In this document: one piece after another, positions 1-11,994 of the stretch
Layout of the letters: each line of letters opens with the position of its first letter
How positions within the stretch are numbered: position 1 is the stretch's first letter
Source of the DNA: Drechslerella dactyloides
Taxonomy: Eukaryota; Ascomycota; Orbiliomycetes; Orbiliales; Orbiliaceae
Length of the DNA: 64,000 bases
Reading direction: 5' to 3'
NCBI GenBank assembly: GCA_020064725.1
Contig: JAGTWJ010000017.1
Span: forward strand, 2,294,001 to 2,358,000
Notes under the pieces: model-generated
The model's input: only the letters and a program-made list of their open reading frames with translations
What the model was told of the DNA's origin: nothing
Database searches by the model: none
Made by a program: the position numbers and the translations under genes

Positions 1-3000
1 TCTACTTGATTCAATGAATTTTATGCGATATCTTGTACATCGCCCAAGCTTACGGTCGGACCTGTTTACTGCTATGTTTTTTGAAGCTTAATTTCCCATT
101 CGATGTATTCGTTATACCACGCAGCTCAGGCGCGAGCTATGCAACTTTAGCTTACAAGACCAATTCAAACCATATATGAATATATATCGGTCGTTGTTAA
201 TTGTGGATCAAGGCCGGCTATAACAAAAGATATGGGATTCCCTACTGTTGTATTCGTAGTTAGATCTATATCTATAGAACCTGGAAACATATGATTATGA
301 TTATGATATTGGACTGGTATACTATATAAAAATACAGCGAGCAGGACACAAGATGAAAGATAGAGCAAAGGAATCAAGTAAAATCACTTTCTCACCTTAC
401 CCTTACACACAAGCATGCAAGCAAACAAGCAGGTCCAGCCCCAAGCTATCTGATAATAATTCAAAATAATAATAAATTCAAATTTATTACTAGGGAGGAT
501 CTGCTGGCACACCCAAAATACAAAAGTGTGCCCAATTGATTGTCTCGCAAGCCAGACGCCTCCTGAGTGATTTTCACAAATAAAGATTTTGTGTGATAAG
601 GTACCTCCCAGGAAAATCAAAATAATTATAGACAAAAACGCTGTCGCTATTATTATAGGAGAACCGAAGTCCGCATATATCCTGTCAAAATAAGACATAG
701 CAGAGTACCATTATCAAGAACCATGCCCTTATATAACCAAGATATATCAGAAAGGTAAAGCACCTAAATTTTTTGATATCAAAATATATGGTTTCAAGTA
801 GTAGCGGTGCTGCTGTTGCAGTCCCGTATTTGCGACAGGAGGTTGATTTGTGTATCGACATTCCGACATACTGGATGAATATTAACTCGCCACCTAAAGC
901 CTAAAGCAACGAGCATGCATGCGTGTCGGCCGTATGTGATTATTGTAATTATATTGGAAACAGGCAACGAAACAATCTTTGAAGAGATGACTGGCACTTG
1001 CCAGCAATCCATGCTGCTCACTTTTGCTTGTCCTATGATCCAGACAAGCTGTATAATGGCCATGATCCGCTTGAGAATCCTGCAAATACGCTCCGTTGCT
1101 TGTTCACGTCGTGCTTTTAATATCAGTCATCGATACGTCGATATTGATAGTCTTGTTGGTCCTCCATATAAATTGTGCTATACTTTAGTATTATATTGAA
1201 TTGTATATATATACCCATTTTATTGTAATTGCGCGTGGACACAATCGTTTCGTTACATATTCGTCCTCTTTATGCCATGTAGTCCATATGCATCTGGCCT
1301 GTGTAAGCTAGCATCTCGAATGGGTGTCTGATTCACTAGATGAATGGACACGGAAAAAAAAAATACTTTGTGGGAAAGGTTGGATATTTGGAAATCGTTG
1401 TATGTGATTAGATCATTAATTCGTCGTGAACTTTTCGATTAGTACGCGGTTTCTATCGGTTTTAATACTGATATTGATTATAACTTCTTACAGTGTCCGG
1501 ACCGCGTTTTCACAGTTCAATTTCAAAAATGGAGATATAACAGTTTAACTCTCTAGAACGGTCGATATCATCATTTGTAGACGTCAACACTTCCCCCTGT
1601 ATAATCCTTACTTTATACCAGCAAACGCATTTTCTTGGAAAACAGAAGATAGAGGGATTCAAAATATTTATTTGTCCCTGAAGAAAACATATGGAGCATA
1701 GAGCATCTAATTCATGAGACAGCCCATTCACGCCGGAAAAATTTTCAAGGATATTTGGAGAGTAGAGCTGTGAGTAGAAGCTTGTTAGTCGCAAGCGGCT
1801 ATAAATACCGATTGAGGTCCCGACAAATCAATCGAATCGATAGAAGTTTCGTTCCAGACGCAGAATCCACGGATCCATCAAAACCATGTCTCGGAACAGG
1901 ATCAAACCCTATCAGATATCGATAGAACAACAGGGATTCAGAACGGCGTTGTCCCTCAATTCCACAACCTATGGAAAATGCCAATTTTTTCCCCTCGAGG
2001 ACTGTTCACAAAACTTCTCCAGCTTTCCCCTGCAAAAGATATGGCGAGAACGCCGTCCCACAGGTAAATACCAAAGCGTATCACATCACCAGGCCCTCAC
2101 GCTAGCTAGCCGTTCAGGCCTGAGCGACCAACCAACCAACCAACAATAATACGAAATTATCACGACTGACCACATAAGCGAAGGGATCAAGGTAAATGAA
2201 GTCCGAGAGTGCTGCAGGGTAGTTATTATTATTACTGCTTCGCACTCGGTGGCTTGGATAGGATTCCTCATTCCGCTGGTCGCACTCTCCACCTGAAGCG
2301 GCTCTTTCGACCGCCGAAACGGGTCTCGATCGCCGGTATTATATTATGTATAATGAGCGGCGTCGCGTCGTAATGCCCCTCGCCTCCTGGCGTTCATTCC
2401 CTGCAACGGACTCGCACTCGATTCGAGTGCGTGGAGGCAGGCGAATTTTTTCGCCAGCACACGCAAAAAACGGCTAACTGAGTGAACGAGCGAGCGAGCT
2501 TGTGCACTGTACTGTACTGGCACGCGATTCGATTCGCCCCCGAGACAGGCGACACGGGCACGACCGCTCAATCAGATGATGTCTGACGCAAAAATGAAAA
2601 ACCTCAGCCCGCCTGCCTGTTTACATTATTTATTGTTGTGCTCAGATTTCCCGATGCACGATAGCCTGGCAGCCCGGCCGCCTGCCCGTCTGCCAGCATT
2701 CCAAGCTAGGGGAGCGGTGCGAGGCAGGCTACAGACACACTAGGAGAGGAGGAGGCGAGTGGGAGGAGAAAGAGAGGAGGAAGCAAGTCAGCTAGTCAGG
2801 CCGAGGGAGACGCTAGCAGCTGGCTGGCTAACTGGCTGGCTGGCTGGCTATCGATACACGTCCCCATGTCGTGTGCAGGCAGCCTGTTTGGACAAAAATA
2901 AAAAGAATCCAGGGTCCAGCTCAGGTGGTCTCCACTTGTGGTGCGTGCCCCTGCAGCAGCGGCCAGGACAGGATTGGACGCATGGACGAGGGAGGACTCG

Positions 3001-3777
3001 GCAGGCCGGACGGGACACGCGGGCGAGGCGATAATATTACATGATCTGCTAAGCAGCAGATTGGCCGTATTGGGGGAACAGCGTGTCGAGCTTGGGGTAG
3101 TAGACACGCATACGGTTATATACGTATACGTGTGGTATAGAATAGTGCGGTTATATCATATCCGGTATAGACGTATAGATATAAATGGGGAGGCTGGCCA
3201 CGAACCGTATAAATGGACGGATGGATGGATGGAGATGTCGGGAGGGAGGAAGGGACGGGAGGGGGCGATGCGAGCAATCTGTCAAACCCCCCTCGTCGAT
3301 TAGAAAGCGACGATGTTAGATTGAGGCCTCGATCAATTGTCCCTCTCCGGCGGTGTGATTAGACGCTGGCAGCTGGCTGGATTCGGTGTTTTGGACAGGG
3401 GCGGCGAGATGTTGTTCTTGATGGCGGCGGTGGTGTTGATGTTTTGGGGGTGAGCCAATCAGCGGCGGCGTTTGCAGCTAAAACGGCGGCGGCGATTGCC
3501 CGATCGGGCAATTTCTGAATGTTTACGTTTTGCCGGGTTTCATAGCCAACCACCTTTAAACTCACCTCATCGCTGCCACCCTGGCGACCGCCTATCCGGA
3601 GTCCTGTCCGCGAGCGTCGTCAACGTTCCAACTCTACATCTCGCATCCTCCGCCGTCGACGGGCTGTATCATATCGTCCAAGCCGCTGCTGTTAAACTTC
3701 ACCGCTTGTTGTCGTCTTGTCTTGCTGTTTGGTTGTGCTTTGTCCTCCTGCCGGCTGCCGCCGCCACTATCCAACCG

Positions 3778-3835
3778 CTGCTGTTGCTGCTGCTGCTGCT
3801 GTCCTGCTGCTGCTGTTGTCCTGCTGCTGCCGCCG
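3778..3835. repeat. Imperfect (CTG)n trinucleotide run
   Basis: CTG/TTG/TCC triplets repeat in the pyrimidine-rich region about 1 kb before the Cdh1 start. Frames crossing it give Leu-, Gln- or Ala-rich peptides, which explains the spurious ORFs here. Confidence 0.8.
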
Positions 3836-4107
3836 TTTTGTTGTGGTGCTTGACATAGTAGTTGGTATAATTGTGTGTCGACGTCGATGGCCACGCTCCC
3901 ACGGGACAGCCTCACCCAACCCTAGATCCAAAATCATCACGACGCTCGTTTCAGCTTCAAAGCCCGCGACTGCTCTTCTTCTTCTTCTTCCACTTCGCCC
4001 GTCCCGGATCTCCCGCAGCTGCTCACACACTGGCCGCCCATTCAATCAATCGGAGCTGCTGCCCGGAAGGCCTTGAAAAATAGACCTCCCTCCGGCTCAA
4101 ACCCTCA

Positions 4108-4196
4108 CCCATCTCCATCATCATCAACATCATCATCACTCACCACAACCACCCGCACCAACATCATCGACACCATCGTCATCGACATCACCACAG
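4108..4196. repeat. CAT/ATC-rich imperfect trinucleotide repeat in the Cdh1 leader
   Basis: Alternating CATCAT, CACCA and CATCG triplets lie 600-700 bp upstream of the Cdh1 start, probably in transcribed but untranslated DNA. Confidence 0.65.
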
Positions 4197-4808
4197 CCAC
4201 CAGTCTGCTGTCAGATCAACCGACCTGCCCGCATCAGCCGACAACCGTCGTCTCTCCGTCGCCGACGCTCCGATAGCGGCAGCTCGTAACCAGCTCGTCC
4301 GCCTCGAATCGCCTGCCTCGCTCTAATCGTTGCCCCCCCTCACTCCATTCTCTGATCGCTAGCTCGACCAGCTCCTCCGGCGTCCAGGCGCTCGCCCTTT
4401 CCTTGTAAGTTTAAGTCCTCGTCCGCCGCCTTGACGCGCGTGTGTCTGTCTATGCAGGTGCTGCTGCCTCCGGGGCGCGCCGTTGATACAGCATCGAATC
4501 CGCTGACTCTAATGAAAAAAAAATTAGCCAACACCCTTTCTCTCTCTCTCCGCCTTGAGATTGACCACCAGTCATCTATAGAGAACTTCACCTGGGAGGT
4601 CTAGGCCCGATATTGACGCCCTAGCCTTCCAGCCTGATAGACAGACGCCCCCCTTCAGAGGAATCAGGCCCCGCTATTGACGTCCTGGTTTCTTCTGCCG
4701 TAATCTCACAAACCCTGACAAGATCACTTGTCCACTCCCCCGTCCCTCTCATACATACCTCCATAAACACTCCCTGCACCCGTCATATATAAAGACGCTC
4801 CTTTCAAA

Positions 4809-6971
4809 ATGTCCAGTGCAGAGTTCGACCGTCGGGTCCGACGTTCCGCCGGATTCTCCGTCCCAAAGACCCCCACCAAGACCACTCCCCGTGGTGACAG
4901 GTCTGACCTCGACTCCGATGAGTTGATGCAGCGTCTCAACCAAGTGGCTTCGACGCCTGCTGCCACGCCCCCGTCCCGTAAGAGAATTAAGGTGTACGGC
5001 GACAGGTAAGATCTTCTCTCGAATCGTTCTTTGCTTCTCAGCTTCGGCGGGAAGCCTTTTCGAACTCGGCACGGTTTGCCACGTTTCTCGTTATCGATCG
5101 TTCGTTGCCCGTTCGGCGATTGATGGCGAGGGCGTGTGGAATCTGCTGATTCGTCAGTAAGCTTGCTTTTCGTCTTCTGGGGAACCGAGAGCTAACGGGG
5201 CGAAACCAACAGATATATCCCGTCCAGAGATACGGATATCCAGGCAGCATTCAATCTGGCTCACGCGGTTGGATCGCCGTCGACTCCATCCAAGCCAAGA
5301 AAACGGGCTCCCAATGGCGAGCTCAATCATCAGCAAAGTAAGTTGAAAATCGCGTCGTGGGTGGTCGTAGTTTGTGCTTTTTCCTGTGTAAATGCTGGTT
5401 GGTGGGAAGTTGGTGGTGCCGTGTTCTCGACGCGCCGAGACCCGCAACCCCCTCCACCCCGGCCCCTCCAGCAGCAGAATTTTACCCCTCCATCCCATCA
5501 ACCCGCCTCAACACCCTATCAAATTGATGCTGACAACATCTCCGCAGAGGAACAAGCCGACAGGACTTACCAATCGGTCCTCAAAAGTGAAATCTTTCCC
5601 TCCATTCCTCAGGCCCCCGATAGCCGAGAGATCACCAACTATACCGAACGCTCCATCGTCGCCACCCCACCATCCATCCACCAGAGCACCCGTGCCGTCG
5701 ACTTTGACATTCCTCAGACCCCACGGTCGAACAACATCCTCTCCTATGGATCTCCAATCTCCAACCGGTCCACTGGCAGACGCCACATGGACCCACGTGC
5801 CGATATCTACTCTCTCTCCCCCATCCGCTACGACTCCCAGCGCATGCTGCTCTCCCCGCGTCGACAGGTTCGCCAGGTCTCGAAGGTTCCCTACAAGGTT
5901 CTTGACGCACCCGACCTGGCTGATGACTTTTACCTGAATCTCGTCGACTGGGGGAGCACCAACATCCTGGGCGTTGGGTTGGGCAGCTCCGTTTACATGT
6001 GGAACTCGGTCTCCGGTCGTGTCACCAAGCTATGCGACTTGGGCGAGGACACGGTCACCAGCGTCTCCTGGATCCAACGAGTAAGTTTCCGTCTTTCCCC
6101 TCCCCTCGTGCGACCGTTCAACCGGATTGGAAGAGCTAACGCGAGCGGAACCGCCAGGGATCCCACGTCGCGATCGGCACCAACAAGGGATTCGTCCAGA
6201 TCTGGGATGCTGAGCGTTGCCGTCGTCTCCGTACGATGACCGGTCACACCATGCGTGTTGGTAAGTACCTTCAATTTGTTTTTCCACGAAACTTTTATAC
6301 TGACCTCGAAACTAGGTGCCTTGGCTTGGAATGAGCACATCCTCACCTCTGGCTCCCGCGATCGTACCATCTACCACCGCGACGTCCGCACCCCCGACCA
6401 ATTCATGGCTCGACTCGTCGGCCACAAGCAAGAGGTCTGCGGCCTCAAATGGAACCCCGAAGACAACCAGCTCGCGTCCGGAGGCAACGACAACCGACTC
6501 TACGTCTGGGACAAGACCAACACATCGCCGCTGTACAAATTTAATGAACACACAGCCGCCGTCAAGGCGATCGCTTGGTCCCCGCATGCTCGTGGCACCC
6601 TCGCTTCCGGCGGTGGTACCGCCGATCGCCGCATCAAATTCTGGGACACCCTGCGCGGCGTCGCCACCAACGAGATCGACACGGGCTCCCAGGTCTGCAA
6701 CCTCGCTTGGTCGAAGAACTCGAACGAAATCGTCTCCACCCACGGCTACAGCCAGAACCAAATCGTCGTCTGGAAGTACCCTTCCATGCAGCAGGTCGTT
6801 TCTCTTACCGGTCACACCTACCGTGTCCTCTACCTCGCCATGAGTCCGGACGGGCAAGTCATCGTCACTGGTGCCGGTGACGAAACCCTCCGCTTCTGGA
6901 ATTGCTTCACGAAGGACAAGACCAAGACGCGCACTCTGAGCCTCCTCGACGGGATGGACCAGATTCGCTAA
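4809..6971 (+). CDS. cdh1: Cdh1/Fizzy-related WD40 activator of the APC/C
   Basis: Five exons, 4809-5005, 5213-5337, 5548-6080, 6158-6260 and 6316-6971, join in frame to 537 aa. The protein is the substrate-recruiting coactivator of the anaphase-promoting complex in late mitosis and G1. The APC/C-binding C-box (DRYIPSRD) at residues 65-72 is rebuilt exactly across intron 1. The WD40 propeller starts near residue 222 at a Cdh1-type stretch (VLDAPDLADDFYLNLVDWGS) and fills the rest of the protein. The chain ends in the Ile-Arg tail that docks on the APC/C. Wording such as SRDRTIYHRDVR fits Cdh1/Ste9/Srw1 rather than Cdc20/Slp1. The start is the first ATG, preceded by AAA (CAAAATG). SP/TP sites in the N-terminal half suit CDK control, which is known for the family. 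Confidence 0.95.
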
Positions 6972-9569
6972 ACCTTTGTCTTGTCCCTTCCTTCGTGTTG
7001 CAACTCCTTCAACTTTAGCATTCATGACGCCTGATGACCGCATAACGACCTTACGAGAATCGAACGACCCTGTTCTTTTTCTGCTGCATAAAAAGCGACG
7101 ATACCCGCATTACACTTTTTTTTTATAACGACAGACCTCCATTCCTCTCTACCATCATCGTTCTCCCTTTCCTCAAGTTCCAGTACTGTTTCTCTCTTCT
7201 ACATAACGCCAAATAAATAACGACCGTAACGACCCTGGAGTTCCTTTTCTCTGCAATCCGTCTTCCCGCGTTCGGAGTTTCTCTGATCATCTTCTTTCCT
7301 CCGTCTGAATTTCATGTTTTACTCTCGGATCTGTCTTTACAACCGGCGTTACTCGGCGAAAACTGTCAGTCGTGTTTTTTCAATCTGCAGCATCTTTAGC
7401 ATTAACGGAGGATGGGGATCTGTTTTACTATTCTGTTTTCTCTTTCGTGTGTTTTTTCTCTTTCGGCTTCTCGAGTTGAGAAGGCTTACTGTCCCCTATT
7501 GCGTACTGCCCCTTCTCGCGAGTCCCCTGTGCCCGTACTTTCATCCCGGATTACTAACTACTGCTGTACTATCGTTTCCTCTTTCCTGTCTGAGCCTCCC
7601 TCACGGACTACTCTATTCTATTCCATCCTATTCTATTACATTCTATTCTCCTTTGTCAGGAATTAGCTTTCACTCATAACCCTTCCTTCCTACTCCTCAT
7701 TCACTATCCCTCGGGTTTCGGTGTATGTATACTTCTACGAGTTCTCAGAGAGGTGTGCATGCGTGCGCTAGCTAGTCAAACCCGGGAAATGGTGATAAAG
7801 CTTTTTTCTTTCGACAGTTTCTGTCTTTGAATTATTATTAGTAGTAGTAATTCTTCACATTCGCGTACGTAAGTTTAATTTTTCGTCTGGTTCGCTTTGT
7901 TTATTATTTTATATTATTCAATTCGTGTAGGTATTAATTTGTCTTTTTTTTTCGGTTTTTGTTTTTATATTTGGTTCCGAGGTATATATGGGCTGTGCTG
8001 GTGCAGAGCTGGAATTTGAAGCAAAGTAGATGGGAAAGAATACGTATATATAATAGAATAGCCGTGGGTAACGTTCTATGGCGGGTGGAGTGGGGTTTGC
8101 GGGGAGAGATAAATGAAAAACCGTTGATCGAGATGATGCTTCCAGAATGCCGTGATCCGGATGATATGATACGTAGGCATTTGACATATCGATGCCACAA
8201 GTGGTAGATTTACAACGGCACGTCTTGGTTATAATATAACGGCCTAGGTCTTGTTGTGTACTAACAGTGCCATATAGATGGCTATCGTCGCCCTTAAGTA
8301 AGTAGTCACAGAAATCGGACGCAAGTAGTTTGGTATTTGGATCTCGCGAGTCCTCGACTTTCGGACGCTCGGCATGATAAAATGCCCCGTTGTTCAAGAG
8401 AGCTTTTCCCGCATGCATGCACGCAAATCTGCAACATGAGATATCCGGCAGCGACGTGCATGAATACCTATTTATTAATATCACGCTGGTAAACAAAGAA
8501 ACCCCGCAGAGGCCGAAGTCGAATAAACAAAGGCCTGGGCGGATCCGGAAACTCGGATTTGAAGGGTTACGTACATATCATATCGTACAGCGAGCATCGA
8601 CATCGTCTCCAACACGACTATATCGATAATCCATATCATCATGTAAAGAACACAGTACTTGCACAAACACGACAAAATAAACTCATACACCCCAAAATCT
8701 AGGTAATCCTAAACGTCTGCATATATCTCATTCAATCATTCCACTAACTTCAAGCCACGTACGTGCAGTCTGCTGCATGCAACCAGACTGCCGCCCGACC
8801 CCGACCTCTCAACCTATATACCAACATATATGACGCAGGGTATCGATTCGAGGACGCAAAAATCACGCCGCCGCGTCGCCGCAGCTCAGCTCTTTCGCAA
8901 GAGCACTCGAGATGTATCATGCATGCATGCATGCATGTGGCAGTGTGCGTAAGTAAATAGTATATACAACATGGTATCCGTATCTGTATTAAGTATCCAA
9001 GTAAAATATCTAGCAACCGTCCCACCGACCGAGCAACTGTAGCAACTGTAGCACTATATCGAAAGAAAGAAAAAACTAAACCCGGTCCAACATGAATGTA
9101 AAAAAGAAATCGGACTAAATCAACGTGCAGATAGATAGGTAGATCGATAGATAGATCGGTAGTCAACGGGAATCGAATCGAATAGAAGGAAAGGAAAGAA
9201 AGAACGAAAGAAAAGCGTAACCGTGTATGTGTATAGACTTTTAAGTAGTCCTCCCCAGCAAAACAGGGCGTAAGTAAAACCTCGACCGTGCCGCGGTCCA
9301 ATGTACCAGCGTGCAAAACAAGTTCCCACTCTATCAATACCAAGGAAGCGAGCAAACGGGAAGACGAGAAACAAGCATATCGAATAACGAAAGGGAATCG
9401 TTCGTCGCAGCGTGGCCGTAGTTAGGCGAATGGGTAGGTGTATTCGTGTGTCGTTATTAATGCGTCGATTCCAGGTCGCATGAATAGAATTCCATAGACG
9501 AGCATTTAAGAAGAAAAGAAATTGTACTGAAAAGAAACGAAGTCGAGAGAATGAAGCCGTCCCTCACGG
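6972..9569. other. Convergent 3' region between the Cdh1 and bHLH genes
   Basis: T-rich DNA just after the Cdh1 stop fits a 3' UTR. It includes a TATTC-type pentanucleotide stretch at 7613-7650. Two long minus-strand open stretches (7918-8496 and 8750-9355) start only at TTG, are rich in simple-repeat residues and show no domain; I take them as chance. A run of alternating GCAT lies at 8918-8937 and GATA/GTAG repeats at about 9127-9165. Confidence 0.6.
8918..8937. repeat. (GCAT)n palindromic run
   Basis: Five near-perfect GCAT units give an alternating purine-pyrimidine, self-complementary tract. It is the longest example of the TGCATGCA motif that recurs in non-coding parts of the window. 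Confidence 0.85.
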
Positions 9570-11994
9570 TCAAGCTGCCTGCGCTGCAGCTTCCGTCTCC
9601 ATCGCAGGTGATGCCGCAGTCGGAGTCGCGGCCTTCATGTCGCTATCCGCAGCGGCGGGCGCCTCCTCGGTCGAAGCAGTTGCGGCTGGTTGCTCCTCAT
9701 CCTTCAGCGCCGCCTCCCCCAGATCTAGTACCGCTAGTTTGGCTTCGGCTGCCGCGAGTCGAGCTGTCGTCGACTCCAGAGTGCTCTGTAGCTCTTTGAT
9801 ATACTCTATCGCAAGCTCGACCGTGCTGGCCTTGCTGCCCGGCTGCGCGCCGGTGGGATCGCTGCTCTTGTCGCCCAGACGCCGGGGCAGGAGCAGCGCG
9901 ATCTCCGCCAGGGCGTTGTTGATCCGATTGCGCCTGCCTTGTTCGGCGATCTTATGCGACGTTCTCTTGTGCGTCAGGTTCGTGGCGAGGTCTGAATGGT
10001 ACTCGAGACCCAGCTCCTTGTGATTGCCGGAGACAATGTGCTCGTAATTCGACTTGGACGCCAGGATCAGGGCTGATTGCGCGGCGGTAAGGCCTCCTGG
10101 ATGTGAAACAGTGAAAACGTCAGCGGATGGGTGCTCCGTCGGGAAATTTTTTACACGTTTGCCACTGCCCCTGTACGTGGGGGGGTTTTCCAAGATAATG
10201 TGAATACGATATGTGCATGTCTCGGTGTCGTGTGAGATTGGCAAAAACTCGGCATTTGAGAGGGGAAAAACTGATAATCACATGCTTACCGTCAGGGAGT
10301 AAGGGTTTGATACTGGGCGATATCTTGGGTTGGAGAGCCGGGCTTGCGCTTATCGAGCCACGCTTGGAATGTCCTTTTACGTCTTTTCGGGAATTGAGGC
10401 TTCCGGACGGGGGTCTGTTGTCCGCTCCCGCTGGCTTGGGCTCGATCATTGGAGATGAAGATGGCGTCGTGTTGGCAGACATCCTTTGCGTGGCGGACAA
10501 CCGTGGAGTCAATTGCTCGTCCAGCGGCGTCGATGCACCGGATGAAGATCGTTTTTCGGGTATAACGATACTGTTGGACTTTAGCAGCTCCGCCGAGCCT
10601 TTTGGTGCGATGCTCTTGGGTATGTTCATGAGCGATGCAGGTGTCGCGGGTTTGCCTTTGATAGACTGTGCCGGGAGCGCCAGCTCTGTCGAGAAAGCTG
10701 ATATCACGGACAGCATTGGACTGGATGTGACCGAATCATGGCTTTGTTTGGCGACCAACATTGGTGATATTCCATGAGATGAGTGAGGCGCCGGCGGTGG
10801 AGGCATGAGACTCTCAGAGAGCGGCTCAGGCGATATTGAGTCTGCCGACGAGCTCTCTCTACTCGATGAGATGCGGTGATCCGCTGGCGCCTTCAAGGTC
10901 TTCCTCGGCGCGAGCGTCCGGGGCGACTGCGAGGCTATTTCTGCAAGCGCGGCATCCGTCAACTCGAGCGAGGGGACCGAGGACCCAGCTTTCCGTCGGC
11001 CGGGCTGCGGCTTCATACTCGGGGACTGGCGGACCACCCGCCCCGGCGTCGTCCGGTTCGTTATCGACTTTCTCCTCGCCGCCTTCTTCGGGTTGAGGTT
11101 ACTCGACTCTTGCGGCTCAACAGGCGATTTGGGGATCTTGCGCTGTATGCTTTCCAGCGCCTGGGCATCGAGAGCCGGTGACGTCAGCGGGCTGAAGTAT
11201 TGGCCGGAGGCGCTGTACTCCGGGACCCTGAAGGATGTATCCAGAGGTGTGACCAGCGGCGTTACCAGAGGCGTAACCGCCGGCGACACCAACGGTGTGA
11301 AACACTATAGATATAATCTTACATGTTAGTCTTATCTATATCCATGTCGGGATCATGGTGACCCGGGAGAGAGAATGCCTACCGGATCGCTACCCATGTT
11401 GGGGTACATGTTGCCTTGCTTCAGGAAATTCGTCAAGTTGTGCGAACCGGCGTGGATCTCGAGGCTGGAGGGCGTCGGCGGTATGATCGTCCCCGAGTAC
11501 AGGTTCTGCTGCGTGTGTTCGTAGAGCGTCGCAAGAGCTTGTTGCTGCATCTGAATCTGCTGTTGCAGGTGCTGAGCCGCGGGGGTATTCGCGCCGTTGA
11601 AGGCGATATTGGAGTGTAAGGTCGGGAAATCCACCATAGTGATATCATCTCCGGTATTGTGATGCTGAGGCGGGGCCTGCGCCTGCGGCGCCGGCGGAGG
11701 TTGAGAAACGTCGGTGTCCATCCCGAAGTGCCCGAAATTCACAAGGTTGAGGAAATCGGCAAATTCGTCGTCGACGTTGGCGATGCCGTTGGGCCATAGC
11801 GGCTGGTTGACGTTCCCGCTCATGGTGTTGAAGCCCCGCTGGGCGCCGAGGGAGTGGAGTTGGCCAATCGCGATGGTAGAGGAAGGCGTGTTGGCCAGAT
11901 TTAAAGCACCTGAAGTCGAAGGGTTTGGCGGCAGGCGTTGAGGAACGAGGCCGGTTCCTGCTCTCCTCCCGGCGATTGAAGGATGCAGAATCAT
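9570..11994 (-). CDS. NUC-1/PalcA/PHO4-type bHLH phosphate-response transcription factor
   Basis: Three exons, 11994-11383, 11304-10290 and 10096-9570, join to 717 aa. The bHLH lies at about residues 588-652. Its basic region shows H590, E594 and R598 (HKIAEQGRR), the H-E-R set of bHLH proteins that read CACGTG-type E-boxes. A helix-loop-helix follows (RINNALAEIALLL, then STVELAIEYIKELQ) and leads into a short heptad-like coil. The segment after intron 1 (SPAVTPL, DTSFRVPEY, FSPLTSPALDA) is the conserved block of NUC-1 homologues. In Neurospora NUC-1 turns on phosphatases and phosphate transporters under phosphate starvation; I infer the same role. The N-terminus is Gln/Pro-rich with an acidic patch. 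The start is uncertain: Met58 is an alternative, and an upstream exon cannot be excluded. Confidence 0.9.

Larger units (their letters stand above)
1..4808. other. Gene-poor left end and upstream region of the Cdh1 gene
   Basis: No convincing gene is seen. At 384-698 (-) a 104-codon frame could encode a hydrophobic peptide with two possible membrane stretches. It can be spliced (GTGAGA donor, TTTTATATAG acceptor) onto the 165-377 segment, but the second exon then stops after a few codons, so I do not call it. From about 2.7 kb the plus strand becomes C/T-rich and carries short tandem repeats: TGGC units at 2821-2850, CTG units at 3778-3835 and CAT/ATC units at 4108-4196. This looks like the promoter and long 5' leader of the gene at 4809. 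A GTAAGT at about 4406 could be the donor of a leader intron. Confidence 0.5.

Noticed and set aside
384..698. Possible two-span membrane protein on the minus strand
   Set aside because: Only 104 codons in AT-rich DNA. The best splice to the downstream segment stops after a few codons, and hydrophobicity follows base composition.
7918..8496. 192-codon minus-strand open frame
   Set aside because: TTG start, low-complexity Lys/Thr/Asn end produced by A/T-rich DNA, and no family match. Probably chance in the 3' flank of the Cdh1 gene.
8750..9355. 201-codon minus-strand open frame
   Set aside because: It starts at TTG, not ATG. It crosses GATA and GCAT simple repeats and lies between two convergent gene ends; no domain, no splice logic.
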